A stretch of 64,000 nt of DNA from Xanthomonas nasturtii (GCF_001660815.1 NZ_LYMI01000045.1:119503-183502); one strand, 5' to 3'; shown: positions 1 through 9,648, numbered from the stretch's first letter. The notes: generated from the letters alone by a model not told the origin. Numbers and translations are program-made.

Positions 1-1101
1 CCCTTCGCCGCGATTGGCGCGGTAGTAGCCGGTGGCATCGAGCGTGGCGCCACCGAACACGAAGGTGCCGGACAGGCCGGCGAGATTGTCGCGACGCAGG
101 CCACCGCCGGCGTAGTAGCTGGCATCGAGCCAGCTGTAATCGCTGGGCAGCCCGGCCAGCGATTGCGGGTAACCGTTGGCCACGCCGCTGGTGGCGCCGG
201 TGTTTTGATATGCACGCGCCATCTGCACGGCGGTGGACCAGTCCGGCTGCAGATAATCGTAGTCCCAGCCCAGCGCACGCTGGCTGGTCAACGACAGATC
301 CATGTAGTCGTATTCCTTGCGCCGCGAGGTGTCCAGAAACAGGCTCAGCCGGTTGCCGTCGCCCCATTGGTACACGGTCTTGAGGTTGGCCTGTTCGGAA
401 GTCTGGTCGCCGAAGCCCTTCCATTTGTCGGTGCTGGCATTGGCGTAGGACAGGTACGCCGACAAGCCGTTGCGGTCGCCGGTGTCGGCACGCACGAAGG
501 TACGGCGCGTCGCATCGCTGCCCACCGTCTGCACCAGCCGCGCGCCCGGCGTGGTCTGCGGATCGGCCGAATAGAACTGCAGGGTGCCGCCGAGATTGGT
601 GTTGGACGCAGTACCGAGCGCGCCGGCGCCTTGCGCGATTTCCACCGAACCAAGGTTTTCCGAAATGATGGCGCGGGTGATGTGCAGGCCGTTGGTGACG
701 CCGTAACTCATGTTGCCCAGAGGGATGCCGTCGAGCGTGTAGCCCAGACGGCTCTGATCGAAGCCGTGCAGGGTGACCTGCGTGGACCATTCGTAGGTGC
801 CGAACGGATCGGCGGACTGGAACTGCACGCCGGGCAGTTTTTCGACGGCCTTGAAGGCGCTGCTGCCCGGTGTGAGTTGTTCGATGTCCTGGCGGCTGAT
901 GCGCTGCACCTGCCGCGTGCTGCCCTGCGAGACCACGTTGATGGCATCCAGCTGCGTTGCATTGCCTGCAGCATCGGCCGGCGTTGCCGGTGCGTCGGCC
1001 ACGCTGGCGGCCACCGGGTCGGCGGCCTGCGCCATGACGGGAAGCAGCGCGGCCAAGGCGAGCGCCAGCGGAGTGACATCAAAACGACGAGCGGAAGTCA
1101 T
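1..1101 (-). CDS. TonB-dependent receptor, N-terminal part (runs off the window)
   Basis: The minus-strand frame is open from ATG at 1101 to the window edge (367 codons). Residues 1-26 are a signal peptide ending near VMAQA. A TonB-box-like QLDAINVV follows at about residue 45, and then a plug domain (ISRQDIEQL, AVEKLPGVQFQSAD, TLDGIPLG, GSVEIAQGAGALG). The start of the beta-barrel has the alternating aromatic and polar residues usual for these outer-membrane receptors. The family imports iron complexes, sugars or other scarce nutrients with energy from TonB-ExbBD; the substrate cannot be told here. The gene is divergent from the phospholipase C gene, and the roughly 190 bp between them hold a PhoB-box-like site, so phosphate-linked control is possible. 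The 3' end is missing. Confidence 0.9.
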   Translation of the reverse strand, partial: MTSARRFDVTPLALALAALLPVMAQAADPVAASVADAPATPADAAGNATQLDAINVVSQGSTRQVQRISRQDIEQLTPGSSAFKAVEKLPGVQFQSADPFGTYEWSTQVTLHGFDQSRLGYTLDGIPLGNMSYGVTNGLHITRAIISENLGSVEIAQGAGALGTASNTNLGGTLQFYSADPQTTPGARLVQTVGSDATRRTFVRADTGDRNGLSAYLSYANASTDKWKGFGDQTSEQANLKTVYQWGDGNRLSLFLDTSRRKEYDYMDLSLTSQRALGWDYDYLQPDWSTAVQMARAYQNTGATSGVANGYPQSLAGLPSDYSWLDASYYAGGGLRRDNLAGLSGTFVFGGATLDATGYYRANRGEG

Positions 1102-1203
1102 GGGGGAATCCTGTTCGAGCGCGGCGGAGGGCGGACGCGCGGTGCAACACCGGCGTTTCGCGACGCAGGGTGTCAACGGCTCATGAAACATTGATGACGG
1201 TGG

Positions 1204-1221
1204 CTGTCGCAAAACTGTCGT
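1204..1221 (+). promoter_or_regulatory. PhoB-box-like site upstream of phospholipase C
   Basis: The 18 bases CTGTCGCAAAACTGTCGT form two direct CTGTC half-sites 11 bases apart. They match about 15 of 18 positions of the enterobacterial Pho box consensus CTGTCATAWAWCTGTCAY. The site lies 74 bp before the chosen start of the phospholipase C gene and about 100 bp before the divergent TonB receptor. Binding is inferred from the match only. Confidence 0.6.
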
Positions 1222-1294
1222 GCTTGCCCGCTATACACGTGCTCTGCAGCCGCATCGCGCGCTGCATTGCATAGGCTTCGCCAGGATTTTGGTC

Positions 1295-3388
1295 ATGACG
1301 TCATCTGCTTCGCGCCGCGATTTCCTCAATCGGGTTGCTGCACTCACTGCGGCGGGGGCGCTGCCTTCGTCGATCGGGCGCGCGCTGGCGCTGCCGGCCA
1401 ATTCGCGCACCGGCACATTGCGCGACATCGCGCATGTGGTGATCCTGATGCAGGAAAATCGCTCGTTCGATCATTACTTCGGCGCACTGCGTGGCGTGCG
1501 CGGATTCGGCGACCCGCATGCGTTGCAACTGCGCGACGGCAACCCGGTCTGGAGCCAGCCTGCGGCCGATGGACGGCGCCTGTTGCCGTTCGCCTTCGAT
1601 TCGCAAACCACCTGCGCGCCGCTGATCAAGAGCCTGGATCACTCCTGGAAAGCCGGCCACGGGCAGGACCCGGCACGCTGGGCCGAATACGACGCCTGGG
1701 TGCCGTACAAGGGCGAGCTGACGATGGGGTATTTCCAGCGTCAGGACATCCCGTACTACCACGCGCTCGCCGACGCCTTCACCATTTGCGATGGCTATTT
1801 CTGCTCGATGCACGGGCCGACCAATCCCAACCGCATGTACCTGTTCACCGGCACCAGCGGCCTGAGCGTGGGTGACCTGCGCGCACAGGTGGCCGACAAC
1901 GCCGACGATGGCAACTGGACCGCCGACATGGCGCGCGACAAGCCCGGTTACGCGGCGATGGGCTGGACCACGTATGCGCAGCGGCTACAGGCCGCCGGCA
2001 TCGATTGGCGCGTGTACCAGGAATACGACAACTTCGGCTGCAACTCGCTGGCATATTTTGCGCACTACCGGGGGCTCGACCGCGCCGACGAGCGCTATCG
2101 GCGCGCACGTGCCTGCGTGCCCGGGTCCACCGCAGAAAATGCAGCACACACCCAGGCCGATCACCTGATTGCGGCCATTGCAGCCGATGTGCAGGCCAAG
2201 CGCCTGCCGCAGGTGTCGTGGATCATTCCGCCCACCGCGTATTGCGAACATCCCGAAGCGCCGCCGGCCTATGGCGAATCGCTGGTGGCGCGTTTGATCG
2301 ACGCGCTGACCTCCAATCCGGAGGTGTGGGCCAAGACTGCATTGATCATCAATTACGACGAGAACGACGGCTTCTTCGATCATGTGCCCGCACCGCTGCC
2401 GGCGCTGGACGCACGCATGGGGCGCAGCAATGTCGATGTGCGCGGTGAGTCGTACAATGGTGTGCCGGTCGGCCTTGGAATCCGCGTGCCGATGTTGGTG
2501 ATCTCTCCGTGGACGCGGGGCGGCTGGGTCAATTCGCAGGTGTTCGACCATACCTCGGTGCTGCGCCTGCTGGAGCGTCGCTTCGGTGTGGCCGAGCCGA
2601 ATATCAGCCCATGGCGACGTGCGGTCAGCGGCGATCTCACCAGCGTGTTCGACTTCCGCAAGCCGGACGACTCGGCGTTGAGCGCGTTGCCATCGGTCGA
2701 CGACTACCGCGCACGCACGGCCGCCGTACGCGATAAACCGCTGCCGGTTGCACCCACCGCCGCAACGATGCCGAAACAGGAACCGGGGCAACGTCCCGCG
2801 CGCGCATTGCCATATGCGTTGCAAGTGCATGCACGGGTGCGCGACAACACCGGTGTGCAGCTGCAGTTCGTCAACAGCGGTGCGGCTGCAGCGGCGTTCA
2901 ACGTCTACAGCAGCGCTGCCAGTGGCGGCCCGTGGTATTACACGGTGCTGCCCGGCACGCAGTTGGACGATGTGCCGGTTGGGGCAATGCACAACGGCAA
3001 GTACAACGTGCGCGTGCACGGACCAAACGGCTTCCTGCGCGAATTCGCAGGCGAGGTTTCATCGACCTCCGCTCCATCGGCAGCGCCCTGGGTAGACGCG
3101 CGGCAGGATGGCGACGTCTTGGTGCTGGACATCGGCAATGCCGGGCAGCACGCCTGCACGGTGCAGCTGCGTGCGCTGGGCTATGCAGACCCAACCGCAC
3201 GTTCGTTGCAGCTGGCCGCAGGTCAGCGCGAAACCATTCGCCTGGCGCTCGCTGCGAGCGATCACTGGTACGACCTTGTCGTGGAGCAACCGGGCAGCGC
3301 CTTCCGCCGCCGGCTGGCCGGGCATCTGGAAACCGGCAGGCCCAGCCGCAGCGACCCCGCATTCGGCCGCGTTCAAGCTGGCGCTTAG
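1295..3388 (+). CDS. plcN: Phosphocholine-specific phospholipase C, Tat-exported
   Basis: The 697-residue product belongs to the phosphoesterase family of non-haemolytic bacterial phospholipases C, which cleave phosphatidylcholine to diacylglycerol and phosphocholine. Residues 6-13 (SRRDFLNR) are a twin-arginine signal, so the folded enzyme would be exported by Tat. The catalytic-domain signature ILMQENRSFDHYFG is at about 50-63 and NYDENDGFFDHV at about 352. The C-terminal part from about residue 500 fits the tandem DUF756 repeats usual in this family. The frame is open further upstream to 1220, but ATG 1295 is preceded by CCAGGA at good spacing and starts the Tat signal. The PhoB-box-like site upstream suggests induction by phosphate starvation. 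The symbol is by family resemblance; plcH-type specificity cannot be excluded. Confidence 0.88.
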   Translation: MTSSASRRDFLNRVAALTAAGALPSSIGRALALPANSRTGTLRDIAHVVILMQENRSFDHYFGALRGVRGFGDPHALQLRDGNPVWSQPAADGRRLLPFAFDSQTTCAPLIKSLDHSWKAGHGQDPARWAEYDAWVPYKGELTMGYFQRQDIPYYHALADAFTICDGYFCSMHGPTNPNRMYLFTGTSGLSVGDLRAQVADNADDGNWTADMARDKPGYAAMGWTTYAQRLQAAGIDWRVYQEYDNFGCNSLAYFAHYRGLDRADERYRRARACVPGSTAENAAHTQADHLIAAIAADVQAKRLPQVSWIIPPTAYCEHPEAPPAYGESLVARLIDALTSNPEVWAKTALIINYDENDGFFDHVPAPLPALDARMGRSNVDVRGESYNGVPVGLGIRVPMLVISPWTRGGWVNSQVFDHTSVLRLLERRFGVAEPNISPWRRAVSGDLTSVFDFRKPDDSALSALPSVDDYRARTAAVRDKPLPVAPTAATMPKQEPGQRPARALPYALQVHARVRDNTGVQLQFVNSGAAAAAFNVYSSAASGGPWYYTVLPGTQLDDVPVGAMHNGKYNVRVHGPNGFLREFAGEVSSTSAPSAAPWVDARQDGDVLVLDIGNAGQHACTVQLRALGYADPTARSLQLAAGQRETIRLALAASDHWYDLVVEQPGSAFRRRLAGHLETGRPSRSDPAFGRVQAGA

Positions 3389-3539
3389 CTGCCGCTGCGA
3401 CACAGGCCGCCAGGCCGCCGCATGCCGCACGGCGACACGCCCGCTTACCGACAGCAGCGGGTGCCGACCCTGCCATCAGTCATGGCGTGCGTCGCCGACG
3501 TCAGCGTTACACTCTAACGAAATGACTCTGGGGCTATCG

Positions 3540-5699
3540 ATGCGTCCGAACCTGTTTGCTGTTTCCATCCTGGCCACGCTGGCCGTTGCCGCATCTGCGC
3601 AGGCTGGCGAGGGAATGTGGGTTCCACAACAACTGCCGGAAATTGCCGGGCCACTCCAGCAAGCCGGCTTGCGTCTTTCGCCGCAGCAACTGGCCGACCT
3701 GACCGGCGATCCGATGGGCGCCGTGGTCGCGCTGGGTGGCTGTACCGCCAGCTTCGTGTCACCGCAGGGGTTGGTCGTCACCAATCACCACTGTGCCTAT
3801 GGCGCGATCCAGCTCAACTCCACCGCGCAAAAGAATCTGATCAAGGACGGGTTCAACGCTGCACGCCCTGCAGACGAGCTCAGCGCAGGCCCAAGTGCGC
3901 GTATCTACGTGCTCGACGCCATTACCGACGTCACAGCGCCGGCCAAGGCGGCGATGGCCACTGCCGGAGACGATGCGCTCAAGCGCACGCTGGCACTTGA
4001 GGATTTCAGCAAGCAACAGATCGCCGCCTGCGAAGCGCAGCCGGGTTACCGCTGCCAGTTCTTCAGTTTTGCCGGTGGCAACGCCTATCGGTTGTTCAAA
4101 AGTCTGGAGATCAAGGATGTGCGCCTGGCCTATGCACCGCCCGGTAGCGTGGGCAAGTTCGGCGGCGACATCGACAACTGGATGTGGCCGCGGCACACCG
4201 GCGATTTCTCGTTTTATCGCGCCTACGTCGGCAAGGACGGCAAGCCCGCCGCCTATGCCAAGGACAATGTGCCGTACCAGCCCAGGCACTTCCTGAAGTT
4301 TGCCGACCAGCCGCTGGGCGCCGGCGACTTCGTGATGGTGGCCGGCTATCCGTACAAGACCAACCGTTATGCACTGGCAGCCGAATTCGACAACACCGCC
4401 AGCTGGACCTACCCGGTGGTCGGCCAGCAGATCAAGGACGTGATCGGCCTGATCGAACAGGCCGGCAAGCAAGATCCCGACATCCAGGTGAAATACGCCA
4501 GCACCGTGGCCAGCTTCAATAACTCCGCCAAGAACTTCGACGGGCAACTGGAAGGCTTCAAGCGCATTGGCGCGCAGGCCACCAAGCAGGCCGACGAAGC
4601 GGCGGTGCTGGCCTGGCTCAAGGGGCGGGGTGCAAGCGGGCGCAACGCGCTTGCGGCGCACGACACCTTGGTCAAACTGCTCAAAAACAGCCAAGCCACC
4701 CAGCAGCGCGATTTCGTGCTGCGCCAGTTCGACTCCACCGGTACGGTGGGTGCAGCGGTGACGCTGTACCGGCTGGCGCTGGAGCGTGCCAAGCCCGATG
4801 CGCAACGCGAATCCGGTTACCAGGACCGCGACCTGCCAACCATCGAAGCGGCGATGAAGCAGATGGAGCGCCGCTACGTGCCGGCCATGGATCGTCAACT
4901 TCAACAGTATTGGCTCAGCCAGTATCTGAAGCTGCCGGCCAACCAGCGCATCGCTGCGCTGGACCAGTGGTTGGGTGGCGGCGATGCGGCCGCCGTGCAG
5001 GCCGCCTTGGGCAAGCTCGAAGGCACTGCGTTGGGCAGCACCGACGTGCGGCTGAAGTGGCTCGCTGCCGACCGGGCCGCCTTCGAAGCCAGCACCGATC
5101 CGGCGATTCGGTACGCCGTGGCGGTGACCCCAACGCTGTTGCAGATCGAGCGCGAGGACAAGCTGCACACTGGCGAGCAGCTGAAGGCGCGGCCGGTGTA
5201 TCTGCAAGCCCTGGCCGACTACCGGAGGAGCAAGGGCGAATCGGTCTATCCGGACGCCAACTTCTCGCTGCGCATCACCTTCGGCAACGTCAAGGGCTAC
5301 ACCCCCAAGGATGGCGTGGCCTATACGCCATTCACCACGCTGGAAGGGGTCGCCGCCAAGGAAACCGGCGCCGAACCGTTCGATTCGCCCACGTCCCTGC
5401 TGGATGCGGTCAAGGCCAAGCGCTATGCCGGCCTGGAGGACAAGCGCCTGGGTTCGGTACCGGTCAACTTCCTCTCGGATCTGGACATTACCGGCGGCAA
5501 CTCCGGTTCGCCGGTGATGGACGCGCAAGGCAAGCTGGTCGGTCTGGCGTTCGACGGAAATTGGGAGTCGGTGAGCAGCAACTGGATCTTCGACCCGGCC
5601 ATGACCCGCATGATTGCCGTGGACAGCCGTTATATGCGTTGGATCATGACCGAAGTCGCCCCGGCGCCGCAGCTGCTGAAGGAGCTCGGCGTGCGCTGA
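3540..5699 (+). CDS. S46 family serine peptidase (DPP7/DPP11-like)
   Basis: The 719-residue exported peptidase of family S46 removes dipeptides from the N-termini of peptides, as DPP7 and DPP11 do. Residues 1-23 form a signal peptide ending in SAQA. The expected triad is visible: His in VVTNHHCAYG (about residue 81), Asp in the GGDIDNWMWPRHTGDF segment (about 210) and Ser in GGNSGSPV (about 653). The length matches the family (about 700-720). The start at 3540 gives the cleanest signal peptide; an ATG at 3522 adds six residues and cannot be excluded. Substrate preference cannot be read from this sequence alone. The gap to phospholipase C is about 150 bp. Confidence 0.9.
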   Translation: MRPNLFAVSILATLAVAASAQAGEGMWVPQQLPEIAGPLQQAGLRLSPQQLADLTGDPMGAVVALGGCTASFVSPQGLVVTNHHCAYGAIQLNSTAQKNLIKDGFNAARPADELSAGPSARIYVLDAITDVTAPAKAAMATAGDDALKRTLALEDFSKQQIAACEAQPGYRCQFFSFAGGNAYRLFKSLEIKDVRLAYAPPGSVGKFGGDIDNWMWPRHTGDFSFYRAYVGKDGKPAAYAKDNVPYQPRHFLKFADQPLGAGDFVMVAGYPYKTNRYALAAEFDNTASWTYPVVGQQIKDVIGLIEQAGKQDPDIQVKYASTVASFNNSAKNFDGQLEGFKRIGAQATKQADEAAVLAWLKGRGASGRNALAAHDTLVKLLKNSQATQQRDFVLRQFDSTGTVGAAVTLYRLALERAKPDAQRESGYQDRDLPTIEAAMKQMERRYVPAMDRQLQQYWLSQYLKLPANQRIAALDQWLGGGDAAAVQAALGKLEGTALGSTDVRLKWLAADRAAFEASTDPAIRYAVAVTPTLLQIEREDKLHTGEQLKARPVYLQALADYRRSKGESVYPDANFSLRITFGNVKGYTPKDGVAYTPFTTLEGVAAKETGAEPFDSPTSLLDAVKAKRYAGLEDKRLGSVPVNFLSDLDITGGNSGSPVMDAQGKLVGLAFDGNWESVSSNWIFDPAMTRMIAVDSRYMRWIMTEVAPAPQLLKELGVR

Positions 5700-5789
5700 C
5701 GCGGCCGGCCGGCGGGGAGGCGGTAAGGGTTATCATGCGCTCCCGTTTCGCTGCGGCGACTCGGCCCCTCCCCAAGGAACTCCCAGCGC

Positions 5790-6434
5790 ATGCGCATCCT
5801 GCTTGCTCGTCACGGCGAGACGCCGTGGAACGCCGAAGGCCGTTACCAGGGCCAGATCGATATTCCGCTGTCGCCGGTGGGCGAAGGCCAGGCACGCGCG
5901 TTGGGCGAACGGCTGCACACGCTGCAGATCGACCGCGCAGTGGCATCGCCGCTGTCGCGCGCGCAGGCCACCGCCAAGGCTGCCTTGGGCGCTTCGCGCG
6001 AAGCGATACTCCAGACCGATGCCGACCTGCAGGAAATTGCGCACGGCGAATGGGAAGGCCTGCTGGCCAGCGAGATCAACGACAAGGATCCCGCACGTCT
6101 GCGCGCCTGGCGCGAAGAACCCGACACCGTGCTGATGCCCGGTGGCGAATCCTTGCGTCAGGTGCTGGACCGCAGCTGGCGCGGCCTGGCGCGTGCCGCC
6201 GATGGCCTGGGCGCCGACGACACCTTGCTGGTGGTGGCGCACGATGCAGTCAATCGCGTGATCCTGTGCAAGATTCTGGGCCTGCCGTTGTCCAAGCTGT
6301 GGACCTTCCGCCAGGCACCGACCACGCTCAACCTGCTCGAAGGTGAGGACGTGGATCATCTGGATGTGGTGCGCCTGAACGATTGCGCGCATCACACGCC
6401 GTTTTTCGGTGAAGCCAAGCATCGGGCGTTGTAG
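5790..6434 (+). CDS. Histidine phosphatase family protein
   Basis: The 214-residue member of the phosphoglycerate mutase-like branch has the phosphate-accepting histidine in LARHGETPWN at residues 4-13. The second catalytic histidine lies in VVAHDAVNR near residue 150, and an acidic residue sits in IAHGEWEG. AAGGAACT precedes the ATG at a usual distance. Family members include GpmB, CobC and broad-specificity phosphatases. No cobalamin genes are nearby, so the substrate is unknown. It lies about 90 bp after the S46 peptidase and may share its transcript. Confidence 0.85.
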   Translation: MRILLARHGETPWNAEGRYQGQIDIPLSPVGEGQARALGERLHTLQIDRAVASPLSRAQATAKAALGASREAILQTDADLQEIAHGEWEGLLASEINDKDPARLRAWREEPDTVLMPGGESLRQVLDRSWRGLARAADGLGADDTLLVVAHDAVNRVILCKILGLPLSKLWTFRQAPTTLNLLEGEDVDHLDVVRLNDCAHHTPFFGEAKHRAL

Positions 6435-6497
6435 CAGTCACGGGTAGGTGTGGCGCACAAGGAAGGACTGTGTCTACTTTTGCCGGGTGTCCAACGA

Positions 6498-7064
6498 ATG
6501 CATAGGCCGCATCTTATACGTTTAGCTATTTTGTTTTTAACGCCGACGGCGTTGCTTTTCTTTGCTAATTCTTTCAAATTTCTTCCGCCAGCCAATGCTT
6601 TGATCGACCTCACCCTAGTGGTGTTTTGTTTCGCTGCCATAGCCCTGTTTGGCACGGTGCTCTGGGCCAATGCCAGTGGCAGGCTCCAGCGTCAGCTGCA
6701 GCGAATCGGTATTGAACGCTGCATCTTCCGATGGCTGATGGCGACGATGGTGATTGGATTGGTGGCATGGGCGCTGGTCGTCAGGATTGTCCCGTGGGTA
6801 TGGACCGAGGCATTTGGCAGCATGTATTCGGAACAGGTGCTCGTACGCCCTGCGCATAGAAGCCTGATATGCCCTTACGGACTCATGATCTCTCCACTGC
6901 CCCATGGCGTACCTGGGCGGCTTTGCATGCGCGAGCACGATTTGATGAGCTTCCCGAATGGCGCGGTGAGTGCAGTCATTCAAGGCAAACGCTCATCTTT
7001 GGGTTCCACCGTGCATGGTTACTCTCTCGGCAAACCATTACCACCGGCACGCCACCCATTGTGA
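6498..7064 (+). CDS. Hypothetical membrane protein with three transmembrane segments
   Basis: I do not recognise this 188-residue product. Three hydrophobic stretches are visible: residues about 6-27 (LAILFLTPTALLFFANSF), 36-60 (LTLVVFCFAAIALFGTVLW) and 76-98 (LMATMVIGLVAWALVVRIV). A hydrophilic C-terminal half of about 90 residues with several cysteines follows. An upstream start at 6450 is possible, but 6498 leaves a short basic N-terminus typical of membrane proteins. Base composition in 6500-6620 is visibly more AT-rich than its neighbours, which hints at separate ancestry. There is no clear ribosome binding site, so expression is less certain than for nearby genes. Confidence 0.5.
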   Translation: MHRPHLIRLAILFLTPTALLFFANSFKFLPPANALIDLTLVVFCFAAIALFGTVLWANASGRLQRQLQRIGIERCIFRWLMATMVIGLVAWALVVRIVPWVWTEAFGSMYSEQVLVRPAHRSLICPYGLMISPLPHGVPGRLCMREHDLMSFPNGAVSAVIQGKRSSLGSTVHGYSLGKPLPPARHPL

Positions 7065-7231
7065 TGTGCAACTCGCGCCGGTGCCGCGCGCGATGATTTT
7101 GATGTGTGTTCATTGATGTGCGAGGCAGGCATTAAAGATTGTGATTCAAGGATCGAAGGGTCTCGCCACTATTGGTTCAAGACGTCATTAACCGCGATAA
7201 TTTCAGCCATGAAAGAACGCCAGGTAATACC

Positions 7232-8530
7232 GTGACCACTCCCGCCACACTCTCCGACTGGCTCGCCTATATCGAGCAGCAGCATCCCAGCGCCATTGCC
7301 ATGGGTCTGGAGCGTGTGCGCGAGGTCGCGGCGCGGTTGCAGATCGCAGCGCCGGCCAAGCACGTCATCGTCGTCGGTGGCACCAATGGCAAGGGCTCTA
7401 CGGTGGCCTTTATCGAGGCGATCGGGCGGGCGGCCGGCTGCAAGGTGGGTGCCTACACCTCGCCGCATCTGCTGCGCTACAACGAACGCGTGCGCATCGA
7501 CGGCAACGAGGCCAGCGACGCGCAGCTGGTCGAAGCGTTCGCTGCGGTCGAGGCAGTGCGCGGCGACACCACGCTGACCTATTTCGAGTTCGGTACGCTG
7601 GCCGCGCTGTGGCTGTTTCAGCAGTCCGCGCTGGAGTTGGCGGTACTGGAAATCGGCCTGGGTGGGCGCCTGGATGCGGTCAACATCATCGATGCCGATG
7701 TGGCGGTCATCACCACCGTGGACATCGATCACACCGACTGGCTGGGCCAGGATCGCGAAGCGATCGGCACCGAGAAGGCCGGCATCATCCGCGCCTGGAA
7801 GCCGGTGGTGCTGGGCGAAATCGACCCGCCTTCCAGTGTGTTGCGTCGCGCTTACCAGTTGGGTGCGAATGCGATCCGCGCCGGCAGCGATTATTTCTTC
7901 GAGCCGATCGAGGCGCAGCATGCTGAGACCCAGCAAGCCGACGCGCCGCAATGGCGTTGGCGCGATGTGGCAGTGACCCTGGAGCTGCCGATGCCGGCAT
8001 TGCACGCGCCGATACAGCTGGCCAACGCTGCAGCCGCGATCGCCGCGTTGCAGGCCTTGCCGGTAGACGTGCCTGCAGCGGCCTGGGCGCAGGGTATTGC
8101 CGATGCTCAAGTTGCGGGGCGCCTGCAGCGCATCGATATTGCCGGCGTGCAGGTGCTGCTGGATGTCGGGCACAACCCGCAGGCTGCACGCGCGCTGGGT
8201 CAGGCACTGGCCGCGCAGCCGATCGCCGGCGTCACCCATGCCGTCTATGCCGCGCTGGCGGACAAAGATGCGGTGGGCGTAGTGGAGGCAGTGGCGGCGC
8301 AGGTGGATCACTGGACGCTGGCGGGGCTACAAGGCGTCCGTGCACAATCGGCGAAGGCTTTGCAGCAGCGTCTGCAGGGCACGGCTGCGGCGCAGGCGGT
8401 GTGTCTTGCCGATGTCGCGCATGCCGTGCGCGCGGTGCTGGCCGCCGCCCAGCCTGGCGACCGTTTGCTGGTATTCGGCTCGTTTCATACCGTGGCCGAT
8501 GCGCTAAACGCACTTCATTCAGCCCACTAG
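7232..8530 (+). CDS. folC: Dihydrofolate synthase / folylpolyglutamate synthase
   Basis: The 432-residue Mur-ligase-like enzyme adds L-glutamate to dihydropteroate and to folates in the cytoplasm. The ATP-binding loop GGTNGKGST is at about residues 49-57. The family motifs SPHLLRYNERVRIDG, LEIGLGGRLDAVN and TVDIDHTDWLG follow in order, with the C-terminal DVGHNPQAARAL segment. The frame is open from 7172, but GTG 7232 is preceded by CCAGGTAA and places the conserved LSDWL at the usual position near the start. It begins the run folC, SPOR protein, cvpA, purF. Confidence 0.93.
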   Translation: MTTPATLSDWLAYIEQQHPSAIAMGLERVREVAARLQIAAPAKHVIVVGGTNGKGSTVAFIEAIGRAAGCKVGAYTSPHLLRYNERVRIDGNEASDAQLVEAFAAVEAVRGDTTLTYFEFGTLAALWLFQQSALELAVLEIGLGGRLDAVNIIDADVAVITTVDIDHTDWLGQDREAIGTEKAGIIRAWKPVVLGEIDPPSSVLRRAYQLGANAIRAGSDYFFEPIEAQHAETQQADAPQWRWRDVAVTLELPMPALHAPIQLANAAAAIAALQALPVDVPAAAWAQGIADAQVAGRLQRIDIAGVQVLLDVGHNPQAARALGQALAAQPIAGVTHAVYAALADKDAVGVVEAVAAQVDHWTLAGLQGVRAQSAKALQQRLQGTAAAQAVCLADVAHAVRAVLAAAQPGDRLLVFGSFHTVADALNALHSAH

Positions 8531-8598
8531 GGTCGGCGAGGTGGCGCCGGCCTTATAATCGCTGCGGCACCCCGCCACGCCGCCTTTAGCTCTCTTCT

Positions 8599-9648
8599 GT
8601 GGACACTGCTCTGAAACAGCGACTGATTGGCGCCATCGTTCTGGTGGCACTTGCCGTGATCTTCCTGCCGATGCTGGTCAAAGGCCCCGCGCCGTCGAGC
8701 GGTGTGGCCGATGTGCCGCTCGAAGCACCTGCCGCGCCCGGCAATGGCGAATTCGAAACCCGCGAGTTGCCGCTGGTCACCCCGGGCGATGCGCCGGCCG
8801 GTGGTGCACTGGGCATGCGCGGTGCCGCCACGGCGCCGGCAGCGGTGCAGGACAACCCGGATGCGGCCGACCTGGCCAAGCCCTCCAGCGCGCCGTCCGC
8901 CCCTGATGTGGCCGCCGGCAACTACGCGGTGAATTTCGGTGCCTACGCCACCAGTGCCGATGCCGATGCGGTGATCGCGCGGCTCAAGCAGGCGCAGCTG
9001 CCCGGCTTCAGCGAAAAAACCCAGATCAATGGCCGCCCGGCCTGGCGCGTGCGCGTCGGCCCGTATGCCGACCAGGCCCAGGCCGAATCGGCGCGCCTGC
9101 AGGCAGTGAAGGTGCGCAGCGACGTCAATGCGCAGGTGGTGACGCTGGATGCCAATGCCGCCGCACCGGCGCCGACGCCTGCGCCGGCTGTCAAACCGAC
9201 CAGCAGCGTGGCCGCCGCCAGTGCGCCCGCCGCGACCAAGACCGAAAGCCTGCCGCCGGAACCGGCCAAGCCGGTCGCTGCGGCACCCAAGCCCGCCGAA
9301 GCGCCCAAGCCCACGCCCACGCCAGCCAAGCCGGAGGTTGCGAAGGCAGCGCCGGCCAAGCCCGAACCGGCCAAGCCCGCTGCCACCGCGCCGGCCGCTC
9401 CGGCCGCGAGCGGCGTCGGGTTTGCCGTACAGCTGGGCGCATTCGGTCGTGCCGAAGACGCCGATGCCTTGCGCGACCGCGTGCGCGCCGCCGGCTTCAG
9501 CGCTTTCGTCGAGCAGGTGCGTACCGACAAGGGCGCGCTCAACCGCGTGCGTGTCGGCCCGGTAGCCAATCGCGGCGATGCGGAACAGTTACGTGCGCAG
9601 GTTGCGGCCAAGGTCGGCATTTCCGGCATGGTGCGTCCGCATCCGTAA
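8599..9648 (+). CDS. SPOR domain protein with two SPOR repeats (DedD-like)
   Basis: The 349-residue product starts at GTG. A single transmembrane segment at about residues 9-22 (GAIVLVALAVIFLPML) anchors it in the inner membrane. Two SPOR domains follow: about 110-180 (YAVNFGAYATSADADAV onward) and about 273-347 (GFAVQLGAFGRAEDADAL onward). They are joined by a roughly 95-residue linker rich in Ala, Pro and Lys with repeated AKP and APKP units. SPOR domains bind denuded glycan strands at the septum, so a cell-division role is likely. The position between folC and cvpA is that of dedD in other gammaproteobacteria, but E. coli DedD has one SPOR domain. Confidence 0.85.
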   Translation: MDTALKQRLIGAIVLVALAVIFLPMLVKGPAPSSGVADVPLEAPAAPGNGEFETRELPLVTPGDAPAGGALGMRGAATAPAAVQDNPDAADLAKPSSAPSAPDVAAGNYAVNFGAYATSADADAVIARLKQAQLPGFSEKTQINGRPAWRVRVGPYADQAQAESARLQAVKVRSDVNAQVVTLDANAAAPAPTPAPAVKPTSSVAAASAPAATKTESLPPEPAKPVAAAPKPAEAPKPTPTPAKPEVAKAAPAKPEPAKPAATAPAAPAASGVGFAVQLGAFGRAEDADALRDRVRAAGFSAFVEQVRTDKGALNRVRVGPVANRGDAEQLRAQVAAKVGISGMVRPHP

